NCBI GenBank assembly: GCA_050942695.1
Contig: JBMNNU010000033.1
Coordinates: forward strand, 1 to 17,648
Source of the DNA: JBMNNU01 sp050942695
GTDB taxonomy: Bacteria; Chloroflexota; UBA6077
DNA: 17,648 nt
Direction of reading: 5' to 3'
In this document: positions 1 through 7,241 of the stretch, piece after piece
Numbering within the stretch: the first letter of the stretch is position 1
Layout of the letters: every line of letters begins with the position of its first letter
Translations under genes and position numbers: made by a program
The notes under the pieces: model-generated
The model's database searches: none
The model's input: only the letters and a program-made list of their open reading frames with translations
Told to the model about the DNA's origin: nothing

Positions 1-131
1 TAGCCGGATTTATCTTCGACATCAGCGGTTCCTACCTCGCGGCGTTCGGGTTTGCGGTAGCCTCGTCTATCACCAGCGTTCTATGCCTATGGCTGGCAGC
101 ACCACGCCGGGTGCGAAGGATTACCGGATAG
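1..131 (+). CDS. MFS transporter, C-terminal fragment (5' end outside window)
   Basis: An open frame enters from the left edge (first whole codon at 3) and stops at TAG 129-131, giving about 42 residues. It begins AGFIFDISGSYLAAF, continues as a hydrophobic helix of some 20 residues and ends in a basic tail (PRRVRR). This is the usual end of a 12-helix major facilitator permease: a G-x-I-F-D-x-(T/S)-G-S-Y loop before helix 12, then a cytoplasmic basic tail. The substrate cannot be told. It ends 59 bases before the next gene and could share its transcript. No start codon is visible because the gene is cut by the window edge. Confidence 0.75.
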   Translation, partial: AGFIFDISGSYLAAFGFAVASSITSVLCLWLAAPRRVRRITG

Positions 132-190
132 TGAAAACAGAACAGCCTTGGCCTACAATACACACAAGAAGTCTCTCAGGAGGTGACGAC

Positions 191-694
191 ATGGATGCTA
201 AGGAGATCATCGAAGCTCTCCGGCTCAAACCTCATCCAAGGGAGGGCGGCTACTTCGTGGAGAGCTACCGGTCTGAAGAGCGCATAAACGGCGGCACTTT
301 GATGGGCCGATACTCCGGTTCTCGATCGGTCTCAACCGCTATCTACTATCTCCTCACTCCAGACAGCTTCTCAGAGATGCATCGGCTCCAAAGTGACGAA
401 GTATTCCATTTTTACCTGGGCGACCCTGTAGAGATGCTCCAGCTTTGGCCCGACGGAAAGGGAATCGTTGTGAAGCTGGGAACAGACATCTCAGCCGGCA
501 TGCGTCCACAGGTGGTCGTGCCTCGGGGTGTATGGCAGGGAGCCCGCCTTGCACCAGGAGGCCAGTATGCATTACTGGGAACTACCGTGGCCCCTGGGTT
601 CGAATACGTCGACTACGAGAGCGGGTTGCGCGAAGAGCTACTCCGCCTCTACCCGGATTTCACCGAGCTGATCTGCACGCTGACTCATGAGTAG
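191..694 (+). CDS. DUF985 family cupin protein
   Basis: A 167-residue protein of the Cupin_5/DUF985 family, small soluble beta-barrel proteins of unsettled function. The N-terminal LKPHPREGGYFVESYRS matches the family opening. The central HRLQSDEVFHFYLGDP carries the conserved His and Glu of the cupin pocket, and VAPGFEYVDYE followed by a C-terminal YPDF fits the family end. Length is normal. The frame is open further upstream to an ATG at 83, but that would overlap the MFS gene. The ATG at 191 has a perfect AGGAGGTGA ribosome binding site at 178-186 and starts exactly where the family starts. It has no evident link to the catabolic cluster, from which the promoter region at 695-903 separates it. 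Confidence 0.85.
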   Translation: MDAKEIIEALRLKPHPREGGYFVESYRSEERINGGTLMGRYSGSRSVSTAIYYLLTPDSFSEMHRLQSDEVFHFYLGDPVEMLQLWPDGKGIVVKLGTDISAGMRPQVVVPRGVWQGARLAPGGQYALLGTTVAPGFEYVDYESGLREELLRLYPDFTELICTLTHE

Positions 695-794
695 CAGAGC
701 GCACGACACTATTGCCGGCCGCATCAACACTGCTATACATGTAATCACTTGTAGATCTTACATTATCAATCGACAGTAACAATAGAAAAAAACG

Positions 795-823
795 TTGCAA
801 TACTCCCTAGCCGCTGCTAAAAT
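795..823 (+). promoter_or_regulatory. Putative sigma70-type promoter of the first TTT operon
   Basis: TTGCAA (795-800) and TAAAAT (818-823) are separated by exactly 17 bases, so the expected transcript start is near 830, leaving about 74 bases of leader before tctC. The region is clearly richer in A+T than its surroundings. The rest of the 695-903 gap holds no gene I can support. An inverted repeat ATGTAA (739-744) / TTACAT (758-763) lies upstream of the -35 box and may be a regulator site. Found by eye only. Confidence 0.5.
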
Positions 824-903
824 AAATTCAACCAGCAACAATATAGAAATCACTCGTTGTTGGTCCGCACTATTCCCCACAAAAAGATTGGAGGCAAAGG
901 GAA

Positions 904-1869
904 ATGCTTGCGAGGTTGTTGGCTCTAGTTTTATCGGCCGCAGCCGTTGTAGCTATGGTCGCCATCGTAGGCTGCGGGAGTCTTGGTGGTGGAGATTACC
1001 CCACCAAACAGGTTACATACCTGATACCATTCGATCCAGGAGGACAATCGGACCGCGAAGCAAGGCGGCAGCAACCCTATCTCGAGAAAAGCTTGGGACA
1101 GAAGGTAATTATCGACTACAAAGCGGGCGGCGGCGGCGCCATAGGATGGGGCGAGCTAGTGCGAGCAAAGCCCGACGGCTACCTGATTTGCGGCATCAAT
1201 ATCCCTCACATCATCCTACAACCTCTGCAGCAGGATGTCGGCTACAAGACCGAAGAGATCCTGCCGGTGGCTTTCTTCCAATCGACACCTTTAGCCCTGG
1301 CTGTCATGAAAGACAGCCCCTACCAATCGCTTCAGGATTTCATAGACGCTGCTAAGAAGGAGCCGGGCAAGATCACCATCGGCGGTTCCGGCACCTTCTC
1401 CGGTCACCACGTAGCGACCCTGCGACTCGAGAGCGTCACTGGCACCAAGTTCGAGTACGTACCATTCACCGGTGCGGCCCCCCAGATGACCGCATTCCTG
1501 GGCGGCCACGTAGATGCTGTGCTCGCTAACTCCGACGACGTGGTCAAGTACAAGGACCAGGTGAGAACCCTGGGCTTTGCTACCGCCGAGCGATTTGCAT
1601 CCCTACCCGACGCCCCCACTCTGAAGGAACAGGGCGTCGACATTATCGAGGGTATCGATCGTGGCGTTGCGGTCCCACCCAATACCCCTGAGAACGTGGT
1701 TAAGAAGCTGGAGGCAGCGTTCTTAGAGCTGGCCAAGAACCCCGAAATCGTCGAAGCTCAAAAGAAGGAAGGCTTCGTCCCACTGGCCATGGGTGCCGCG
1801 GAGAGCAAGGCTCACGTTGAAAAGCTCACTGGCATCTATAAGGAATTGACCGCCGGTCTGAAGAAGTAG
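904..1869 (+). CDS. tctC: TTT substrate-binding lipoprotein TctC (Bug family), copy 1
   Basis: A 321-residue extracytoplasmic solute receptor of a tripartite tricarboxylate transporter; it captures an organic acid and hands it to the TctAB permease. It has a hydrophobic signal with lipobox IVGC, so Cys24 would be lipidated and the protein membrane-anchored. The Bug signature follows: YPTKQVTYLIPFDPGGQSD (ligand-contacting Asp50), LGQKVIIDY, a Gly-rich GGGGAIGWGE and AKPDGY. The usual Bug form is GAGG, so this Gly-rich loop is a variant. The ATG at 904 has GGAGG at 890-894. It is the first gene of tctCBA. It is clearly homologous to the receptor at 7242-8234, but with a different ligand-loop sequence after PDGY. 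The ligand is unknown; Bug proteins bind carboxylates, amides and related compounds. Confidence 0.93.
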   Translation: MLARLLALVLSAAAVVAMVAIVGCGSLGGGDYPTKQVTYLIPFDPGGQSDREARRQQPYLEKSLGQKVIIDYKAGGGGAIGWGELVRAKPDGYLICGINIPHIILQPLQQDVGYKTEEILPVAFFQSTPLALAVMKDSPYQSLQDFIDAAKKEPGKITIGGSGTFSGHHVATLRLESVTGTKFEYVPFTGAAPQMTAFLGGHVDAVLANSDDVVKYKDQVRTLGFATAERFASLPDAPTLKEQGVDIIEGIDRGVAVPPNTPENVVKKLEAAFLELAKNPEIVEAQKKEGFVPLAMGAAESKAHVEKLTGIYKELTAGLKK

Positions 1870-1901
1870 TCCTCTACTCGAATCCATAGGAGGTAATCTA
1901 T

Positions 1902-2369
1902 TTGAGGACGCTACGTTCAGCAGACCTGGCCACCGGCCTCTTTCTAAGCGGTTTGGCCATATTGACCCTGTTGGCATCGATGCAGATAGCGGGAACGGCG
2001 GGGGAGCGTGTGCACCCCCGCACCCTTCCCGTACTGCTGGGGTGGATGATCCTCGCTGGAGGCATAGGGTTAACCGTAACCGGGTGGAGGTATCGCGGTG
2101 AGCCGAAGCTCATAGCATGGCCCGATCGAGACGGCACACGTCGTGTTCTGATCACCCTTGCCGGACTGGTGGTCTACATGGCCACCCTGGAGAGCCTGGG
2201 CTTTCCCTTAAGCAGCCTGGTATTTATCTCCTTTATGGTCTGGTACCTGGGGAGATATCGCCTCTGGGCAGCGATCCTATGCGGTTTGGCTTCTGCTGCA
2301 GCAATTCTGTTCCTGTTTATCATGTTCCTGGGTCTCACTTTCCCCCTGGGGCTGTTGGAACTGCTGTAG
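1902..2369 (+). CDS. tctB: TTT small membrane subunit TctB, copy 1 (TTG start)
   Basis: A 155-residue small membrane subunit of the TTT permease with four hydrophobic segments (roughly residues 9-29, 42-60, 83-100 and 106-150, the last long enough for two closely spaced helices). The LDP/HPRTLP segment after the first helix is typical of TctB. The start is TTG at 1902: AGGAGGT at 1888-1894 lies 7 bases upstream, and the N-terminus RTLRSADLATG aligns with the ATG-started paralogue RTLKQADLISG at 8276. It lies 32 bases after tctC and 71 bases before tctA, and that second gap carries a large hairpin. Confidence 0.88.
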   Translation: MRTLRSADLATGLFLSGLAILTLLASMQIAGTAGERVHPRTLPVLLGWMILAGGIGLTVTGWRYRGEPKLIAWPDRDGTRRVLITLAGLVVYMATLESLGFPLSSLVFISFMVWYLGRYRLWAAILCGLASAAAILFLFIMFLGLTFPLGLLELL

Positions 2370-2390
2370 CCCTCATACATTGGTCGCCAG

Positions 2391-2425
2391 GTGCGGGGTG
2401 GGCGGTGGCGCCGCCCACCCCGCAC
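2391..2425 (+). repeat. Perfect 15-bp hairpin between tctB and tctA
   Basis: GTGCGGGGTGGGCGG (2391-2405) is the exact reverse complement of 2411-2425, with loop TGGCG. It ends one base before the AGGAGGT ribosome binding site of tctA (2427-2433). No T-run follows, so it is unlikely to be an intrinsic terminator. It could set subunit ratios by blocking upstream decay or by affecting access to the binding site, or it may simply be a dispersed palindrome of the genome. The second TTT operon lacks a counterpart. Confidence 0.75.
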
Positions 2426-2440
2426 TAGGAGGTTACTGTT

Positions 2441-3952
2441 ATGCTCTTCTCTTGGGAGTTGCTGGGGCAGGGGTTTGCGCAGGCTCTGACCCCAACTAAT
2501 CTATTCTTCGCGTTTCTCGGCTCTCTGGTGGGCACGCTCATCGGCGTACTCCCCGGGATCGGGCCTACCTCGGGCATCGCCATACTGTTACCCCTAACGA
2601 CAGTATTGGATCCGATACCGGCGATCATCATGATGGCGGCTATCTACTACGGAGCCATGTACGGCGGTTCCACCACCGCCATCGTAGTGAACATACCTGG
2701 AGAGGCTTCGTCGGTACCCACAGCTATGGATGGCTACCAGTTAGCCAAAAAGGGCAGGGCAGGGCCTGCTCTGGCTATGGCGGCTATCTCTTCTTTCGTA
2801 GCCGGCACGATCAGTCTAGTGGGGCTTACCTTCTTCGCACCGGCTCTCGCCAGCGTGGCCCTCGCCTTTGGGCCTCCAGAGTACTTCGCGCTGTTGTTCA
2901 TGGCTCTCAGCCTGGTCATCAGCCTGTCGGGGCGGGCGTTATTAAAGGGATTTCTAGGCATGTGCCTCGGCCTGCTGGCGGCCATGATCGGGATGGACCC
3001 CCTCACCGGCTCGGCACGCCTCACCTTCGGGGTGAGAGAGCTGATGGCCGGAGTCAACTTCATCAGCGTCATTATCGGTCTTTTCGCTATAGGTGAGGTG
3101 TTGGTAAATGTCGAACGGCGAGCGGCCTTAATTTATGATGCAAAAATCAAGGACTGGCTTCCTAACATAAACGATATCAAGATGAGCTTTGGAGCCATGC
3201 TCAGGTCCTCGGGGATTGGGTTCTTCCTCGGCTTGCTTCCCGGCTGCAGCCCAGCCGTGACCACATTCGTGGCTTACGATGTGGAAAAGAGGGTTTCCAA
3301 ACACCCAGAAAAATTCGGGGAGGGGGCTATCGAGGCAGTGGCCGCCGCGGAAGGGGCCAACAACTCCACCTGTAGCGGCGGTTTCGTGCCCCTCTTCGCT
3401 TTCGGAATCCCCTCAGGCCCCGCTCTCGCTGTATTGTTAGGCGGCTTCATGATGTATGGACTCCAGCCCGGCCCCAGGTTGTTTGAGGAAAACCCAGACC
3501 TGGTGTGGGCGGTCATCGCCAGCATGTACATTGGCAACGTGATGCTGCTGGTGCTGAACCTACCATTGGTAGGGCTGTGGGCTCGCATCGCGCTGGTGCC
3601 CTTTCCAATCCTTGGGCCGTTGATCGTCCTGTTTTCGGTGATAGGCGCCTACAGCGTTCGTTATCTGATCTTCGACGTGTGGGTCGCCCTAATCTTCGGC
3701 GTAATCGGCTACCTGATGCGTAAGTTCGGTTTCCCACTGGCTCCTGTAGTGCTGGCCAGCGTGCTGGCCCAGATGTTCGAGACCTCGCTCAAGCAGGCTC
3801 TCGCCATCTCCCATGGGTCATACCTCGTATTCTTCCAGCGACCGCTCTCTGCCGCCTTCATGCTGCTGGCGCTGGCAGTAATAGGGCGAGGGCTGTGGAT
3901 GCAGTATCGCGGCCAAGGCCCCGAGCTGCTCGACGAGGGCGGCGAAGCGTAG
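2441..3952 (+). CDS. tctA: TTT large permease subunit TctA, copy 1
   Basis: A 503-residue integral membrane permease of the tripartite tricarboxylate transporter (PF01970), with about 10-12 hydrophobic segments. Both internal signature repeats are present. The first is GVLPGIGPTSG (35-45) followed by IYYGAMYGGSTTAI and NIPGEASSVPTA. The second starts at LPGCSPAV (from 266), continues EKRVSKHPEKFGEGAI and ends with E304-G-A-N-N308. Most family members, including the second copy here, have EAANN at this last place, so copy 1 carries a local change in the putative substrate path. The ATG is preceded by AGGAGGT. It is the last gene of the first TTT operon; a strong hairpin follows 16 bases after the stop. 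Confidence 0.95.
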   Translation: MLFSWELLGQGFAQALTPTNLFFAFLGSLVGTLIGVLPGIGPTSGIAILLPLTTVLDPIPAIIMMAAIYYGAMYGGSTTAIVVNIPGEASSVPTAMDGYQLAKKGRAGPALAMAAISSFVAGTISLVGLTFFAPALASVALAFGPPEYFALLFMALSLVISLSGRALLKGFLGMCLGLLAAMIGMDPLTGSARLTFGVRELMAGVNFISVIIGLFAIGEVLVNVERRAALIYDAKIKDWLPNINDIKMSFGAMLRSSGIGFFLGLLPGCSPAVTTFVAYDVEKRVSKHPEKFGEGAIEAVAAAEGANNSTCSGGFVPLFAFGIPSGPALAVLLGGFMMYGLQPGPRLFEENPDLVWAVIASMYIGNVMLLVLNLPLVGLWARIALVPFPILGPLIVLFSVIGAYSVRYLIFDVWVALIFGVIGYLMRKFGFPLAPVVLASVLAQMFETSLKQALAISHGSYLVFFQRPLSAAFMLLALAVIGRGLWMQYRGQGPELLDEGGEA

Positions 3953-3968
3953 AGAATTCTCCGTGTGG

Positions 3969-3994
3969 GGGGGCAGGGTGTTTACCCTGCCCCC
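3969..3994 (+). terminator. GC-rich hairpin ending the first TTT operon
   Basis: GGGGGCAGGGT (3969-3979) pairs fully with ACCCTGCCCCC (3984-3994) around a GTTT loop. It lies just after tctA and just before the gntR promoter, where an operon end is expected. No clean U-tract follows (ATTCCTGTAAAA), so termination is uncertain. It resembles the palindrome at 13060-13086, which suggests a dispersed repeat family doubling as gene-end hairpin. Confidence 0.5.
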
Positions 3995-4008
3995 ATTCCT
4001 GTAAAAAC

Positions 4009-4021
4009 CTCTTGACAAGAG
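4009..4021. promoter_or_regulatory. Perfect 13-bp palindrome over the -35 box, candidate operator
   Basis: CTCTTG-A-CAAGAG is an exact inverted repeat with a one-base centre. It embeds the -35 hexamer of the gntR promoter, so a dimer bound here would block RNA polymerase. FadR-subfamily GntR regulators usually bind short palindromes of this size and often regulate themselves. I saw no second exact copy in the leaders at 695-903, 4774-4890 or 7070-7241. Partial symmetry can arise by chance around TTGACA, which itself is half symmetric. Confidence 0.4.
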
Positions 4022-4040
4022 CCTGCAATCTCCCTACGAT
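4012..4040 (+). promoter_or_regulatory. Promoter of the GntR regulator gene
   Basis: A perfect -35 TTGACA (4012-4017) and -10 TACGAT (4035-4040, 5 of 6 consensus bases) are spaced by exactly 17 bases. The predicted transcript start is near 4047, about 37 bases before the ATG. It is the best sigma70-type promoter seen by eye in the window and implies that the regulator is transcribed separately from the first TTT operon. Confidence 0.65.
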
Positions 4041-4083
4041 GCATCCAGCATTATGAATTCACAACTCACTTGCAGGGTAGGCA

Positions 4084-4773
4084 ATGGCTGAGCCCATCTC
4101 TCTTTTAAGGTATCCTGACCTCACTGAAAAAACCTACGAGGTCATCAAGGACCAAATTGTAAGGAGCCAGTTGTTGCCGGGCGAGCGGTTGCTGGTAGTA
4201 GACCTGGCCCAAAGGTTGGGAATCAGCCGCACCCCAGTCAAGGATGCGCTCAACAGGCTTGCAGCAGAAGGATTGGTGGTTCGGGTTCCTAGAAAAGGGT
4301 TCTTGGTCTCCAATCTCGACTGCAAGGAAGTTGCCGAGTTGATGGACGCCCGCATTATGGTAGAATTAGCCGCTGCTGAACGGGGTATCAACCTTGTACA
4401 GCCTTCCGAAATCGAGGAGATGAGGCGGATTATCACCGAGATGGAGAGCCTTGTCGACGAAAATGGGCAGTACATCGACTATCCCGGCTGCGCATCTCGG
4501 GATTGCGCCCTGCACCTGCTGATAGTGAGCACCGCACGGAATCGCCGAATAATTGAGATATACCAGGATCTGAACATTCACACCTATATGGTCAGGATGC
4601 ACCATGCAACGGAGTTCGGGTTTCGACGAACACTTACTATGTTGAAAGACCATCGGGCAATATTAAAAGCCTTTGAGTTGAGAGATCTCCCAGCCCTCAA
4701 AGATGCCATAACCCACAATATCCAGGGCTTTATGAAAGCCTTCGAAGCGGTTACCCAAACAAATCAGGCCTGA
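4084..4773 (+). CDS. GntR family transcriptional regulator, FadR/FCD subfamily
   Basis: A 229-residue DNA-binding regulator. The N-terminal winged helix-turn-helix spans about residues 14-77 (LPGERLLVVDLAQRLGISRT, then PVKDALNRLAAEGLV and a wing RVPRKGFLVS). The helical FCD ligand domain spans about 83-220. Its metal/ligand site is complete: D140 and H144 (D-x-x-x-H), H190 (in KDHRAI) and H211. FCD regulators typically sense carboxylates, often with a bound divalent metal, which fits the organic-acid transporters on both sides. The ATG at 4084 has only a weak binding site (AGGG, 4074-4077). It is the only regulator in the cluster and the natural candidate to control both TTT modules and the enzymes. 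Confidence 0.92.
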   Translation: MAEPISLLRYPDLTEKTYEVIKDQIVRSQLLPGERLLVVDLAQRLGISRTPVKDALNRLAAEGLVVRVPRKGFLVSNLDCKEVAELMDARIMVELAAAERGINLVQPSEIEEMRRIITEMESLVDENGQYIDYPGCASRDCALHLLIVSTARNRRIIEIYQDLNIHTYMVRMHHATEFGFRRTLTMLKDHRAILKAFELRDLPALKDAITHNIQGFMKAFEAVTQTNQA

Positions 4774-4890
4774 GTACCTAGTGCTATTTGCTGAATACCA
4801 CCCCGCGCTTCAGTACTCAACAACCAGCACTACTTTCTTGGATACTCAGGAGATACTATACCAAAGCTGCTACCGATTATTGGAGGTGAT

Positions 4891-6111
4891 ATGGTGGTAG
4901 ATATGGAAAACGGCCCCTGGTATACGGAGAACTGGTTGACCAGTCCCTGGAACTTCATGCCCGAGGTTAGGGCCGACCTCGAGCTTCCAAAGCGACTCAA
5001 GCTCCACGATGCCATGCTGCGTGATGGCGAGCAGACACCGGGCGTCACCCTGCTGAAGGATGAGAAGGTGGCCATCGCCAAGGCATTAGACGATCTAGGT
5101 GTCGATCGCATCGAGGCGGGTATGCCGGCCGTATCCCCGGAAGACTTCCAGGCGATCAAGGAGATCAACGCTGCCGGCCTTAAGGCCCAGATCTCCGGCT
5201 TCTGCCGGGCTATGGCCAAGGACGTCGACATGTGCATCGACGCCGATTGCAAGCATGTAGTCATCGAGATCCCCTGCGGTTACCTCCGGCTCAAATATCA
5301 GATGGGCTGGACCGAGGACGAGTGCATCAAGCGAGCAGTAGCCGCAGTTTCCCACGCCAAGAAGAGAGGGTTGGAGGTCTGCTTCTTCCCATTCGACGCA
5401 ACAAGGGCTGAGCCGGACTTCTACCTCCGACTGATGAAGACTGTCTACGAGGAAGCTGGACCGGACTCCGTGGCCTTCGTCGATACTCAGGGCACCTGTA
5501 TTCCCCAGGCAATAGCCCACATCGTCCGAAAGATCCGATCCATAGTACCCGTACCCGTCGAAGTACACACCCATAACGACTTCGGCATGGGTATCGCCGG
5601 CACCATGGCAGCTCTGGGTGCGGGAGCGGAGGTGGCTCACGTCTGCATCAACGGCATGGGCGAGCGAACCGGCAACGCGGCTCTCGAAGAGGTAGCCATG
5701 ACCGCCCGTATCATGTACGGAATGGAGGTGGGTATCGATTTCAAGAAGCTGCCCGAGGTTTCAGCCTTGGTTCAGGAGCTCACCGGGGTTAAGCTGGACA
5801 TCCTGAAGCCGGTTGTTGGCCAGAACGCCCACGCCCGCGAGGTTGGGCTGGGTATCGACATGGTCAAGAAGCAGCCGCGCACGGTGTTCCCGGTGGTTCC
5901 ATCCTTCGTGGGCAAGGAGCCCTTGATCCTGATGGGCAAGAAGAGCGGCATCCTCTCCGTGGGGATGAAGCTGGAAGAGTGGGGCATGAGCGCCACCGAG
6001 GAGCAGATGCGGGAGATGACCGACCGCATCAAAGCGTTGGCAGTGGAAAAGAAACGCGTCCTCTCCGACGAAGAGGTGCGCGCGGTATTCGACGGAGTGC
6101 TTAATGGCTAA
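4891..6111 (+). CDS. Isopropylmalate/homocitrate synthase-like enzyme (DRE-TIM metallolyase)
   Basis: A 406-residue TIM-barrel enzyme of the LeuA/homocitrate/citramalate synthase family, which condenses acetyl-CoA with a 2-oxoacid; related enzymes cleave such bonds. It shows the family signature LHDAMLRDGEQTPGV (residues 38-52, with metal-binding D45), the metal motif H226-T-H228-N-D and G257-E-R-T-G-N262. It lacks the roughly 120-residue leucine-feedback domain of true LeuA and has only a short C-terminal extension, as in homocitrate or NifV-like enzymes. GGAGG at 4882-4886 is only 4 bases from ATG 4891; GTG at 4894 is an alternative start two bases better placed by spacing. The last 8 bases overlap the dehydrogenase gene, implying translational coupling and linked reactions. 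The true substrate is unknown; a leucine-biosynthesis role is unlikely because leuB, leuC and leuD are absent. Confidence 0.85.
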   Translation: MVVDMENGPWYTENWLTSPWNFMPEVRADLELPKRLKLHDAMLRDGEQTPGVTLLKDEKVAIAKALDDLGVDRIEAGMPAVSPEDFQAIKEINAAGLKAQISGFCRAMAKDVDMCIDADCKHVVIEIPCGYLRLKYQMGWTEDECIKRAVAAVSHAKKRGLEVCFFPFDATRAEPDFYLRLMKTVYEEAGPDSVAFVDTQGTCIPQAIAHIVRKIRSIVPVPVEVHTHNDFGMGIAGTMAALGAGAEVAHVCINGMGERTGNAALEEVAMTARIMYGMEVGIDFKKLPEVSALVQELTGVKLDILKPVVGQNAHAREVGLGIDMVKKQPRTVFPVVPSFVGKEPLILMGKKSGILSVGMKLEEWGMSATEEQMREMTDRIKALAVEKKRVLSDEEVRAVFDGVLNG

Positions 6112-7069
6112 AAAGCTAGTTCTGTTCCCGCAAGCTCCGAGCGAACTCGTCCGCGAGCTTTTCGGCGACAAGGTTGAAATGCGGATAGCCAGCAGCCCTG
6201 ATCCTGCGGTCGTTGCTCAGGAAATCAAGGGGGCTCACGGACTGTTCGTGAGGCTCTCCAAGACCACGGCTGAAGTGATCGCCGCTGGGGACCAGCTCCA
6301 GGTGATCGGTCGCACCGGGGTTGGGTTGGACAACATAGATGTGGAGGCCGCCACAAAGCATGGTGTGGCGGTGGTGTTTACCCCCGATGCCAACACCATA
6401 TCGGTGGCGGAATATGTGGTCGGCTCGTCAATAGCCCTGGCCAGGCAGTTCAGCTCGGTCGACGCCGAGGTGAGGAAGGGCAACTGGGCCGTGCGCGAGC
6501 AGTACGTTAGGGAGCTACACGGCTGCACCTTCGGCTTCATCGGACTCGGTCGCATCGGCTCTCTCGCAGCTCGCAAATGCCAAGGGGCTTTCGATGCTAC
6601 GACGATTGCCTTTGACCCATACCTGACACCAGAGAGAGCGAAGGCGATCGGCGTAGAACTGAAGGGCACGATCGAGGAGGTGCTCCGCACGGCCGACGTG
6701 GTATCCATTCACGTGCCTCTGACAAAGGAGACCACCAACCTGATCGGCGCCAAAGAGTTGGCCATGATGAAGCCGACGGCGTACCTGATTACTGCCGCTC
6801 GAGGCTCCATCGTGAATGAGGCAGCTTTGGCGGATGCCCTGAAGAATGGCGTTATCGCCGGGGCGGCTGTGGACGTCTTTAGCAAAGAGCCGCCTGGGGA
6901 GGTCAATCCCCTCTATGAAGCTCCCAACTGTATCCTTACGCCGCATGCGGCTGCTTTGACGCATGAAGCTATGGGTCGAGTCTTACGGACCGTGGTAGCG
7001 GACATGCTAGCCGTGCTGGACGGCCAGACACCGAAGTATGCGGCCAACCCGGAAGTGCTGAAGAGGTAG
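6104..7069 (+). CDS. D-isomer-specific 2-hydroxyacid dehydrogenase
   Basis: A 321-residue NAD(P)-dependent dehydrogenase of the phosphoglycerate-dehydrogenase type that interconverts a 2-hydroxyacid and a 2-oxoacid. The dinucleotide-binding motif is G147-L-G-R-I-G152, within GFIGLGRIG. The catalytic triad is complete: R233 (in AARGS), E262 (in KEPP) and H281 (in TPHAAAL). There is no C-terminal ACT or ASB domain, so it is the short form without serine feedback. It begins inside the end of the LeuA-like gene (8-base overlap). The 172-base gap afterwards separates it from the second tctC. By family and context it could be a sulfolactate dehydrogenase of the SlcC kind, a malate or tartronate-type enzyme, or another hydroxyacid dehydrogenase; sequence alone does not decide. 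Confidence 0.92.
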   Translation: MAKKLVLFPQAPSELVRELFGDKVEMRIASSPDPAVVAQEIKGAHGLFVRLSKTTAEVIAAGDQLQVIGRTGVGLDNIDVEAATKHGVAVVFTPDANTISVAEYVVGSSIALARQFSSVDAEVRKGNWAVREQYVRELHGCTFGFIGLGRIGSLAARKCQGAFDATTIAFDPYLTPERAKAIGVELKGTIEEVLRTADVVSIHVPLTKETTNLIGAKELAMMKPTAYLITAARGSIVNEAALADALKNGVIAGAAVDVFSKEPPGEVNPLYEAPNCILTPHAAALTHEAMGRVLRTVVADMLAVLDGQTPKYAANPEVLKR

Positions 7070-7241
7070 CTTCCGGTTTACCGCGGGGCGAGGAGAACGC
7101 GGAGAGTTCGTTAGGAGGTCTTCGTGGGCTCCACGCCCCGATAGTAGGATCAACCGTTTAGTTGCGTGTGCCCCACCAGGAGAGGGTGGATCACGGAATA
7201 ATCATGGAACCACGTTCTCATCAAATTAGAGGAGAAGGACA
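7070..7241 (+). other. Possibly structured leader upstream of the second TTT operon
   Basis: A 172-base gap with no coding frame I can support. It contains several short inverted repeats: CGGGGCG (7084-7090) with CGCCCCG (7134-7140), the hairpin CGTGG-GCT-CCACG (7123-7135), and CCACC (7173-7177) with GGTGG (7185-7189). The outer repeat and the 7123-7135 hairpin share bases 7134-7135, so they would compete. I recognise no riboswitch class and no T-run terminator, and I could not find a confident promoter. It ends with GAGGAG before the tctC start. Confidence 0.3.

Noticed and set aside
83..190. N-terminal extension of the DUF985 protein back to ATG 83
   Set aside because: It overlaps the MFS reading frame, does not resemble the family, and ATG 191 has a perfect ribosome binding site.
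795..1355. 186-codon open frame overlapping the start of tctC
   Set aside because: It runs in another frame across the promoter, leader and signal-peptide region of tctC; its composition is basic and low-complexity, with no motif and no ribosome binding site.
2734..3588. Long antisense frames inside tctA (also 9068-9976 in copy 2)
   Set aside because: They mirror each other only because the sense genes are paralogous; no starts with binding sites and no recognisable domains.
4891..6111. Calling this leuA
   Set aside because: No leucine regulatory domain and no leuBCD nearby; the context is catabolic.
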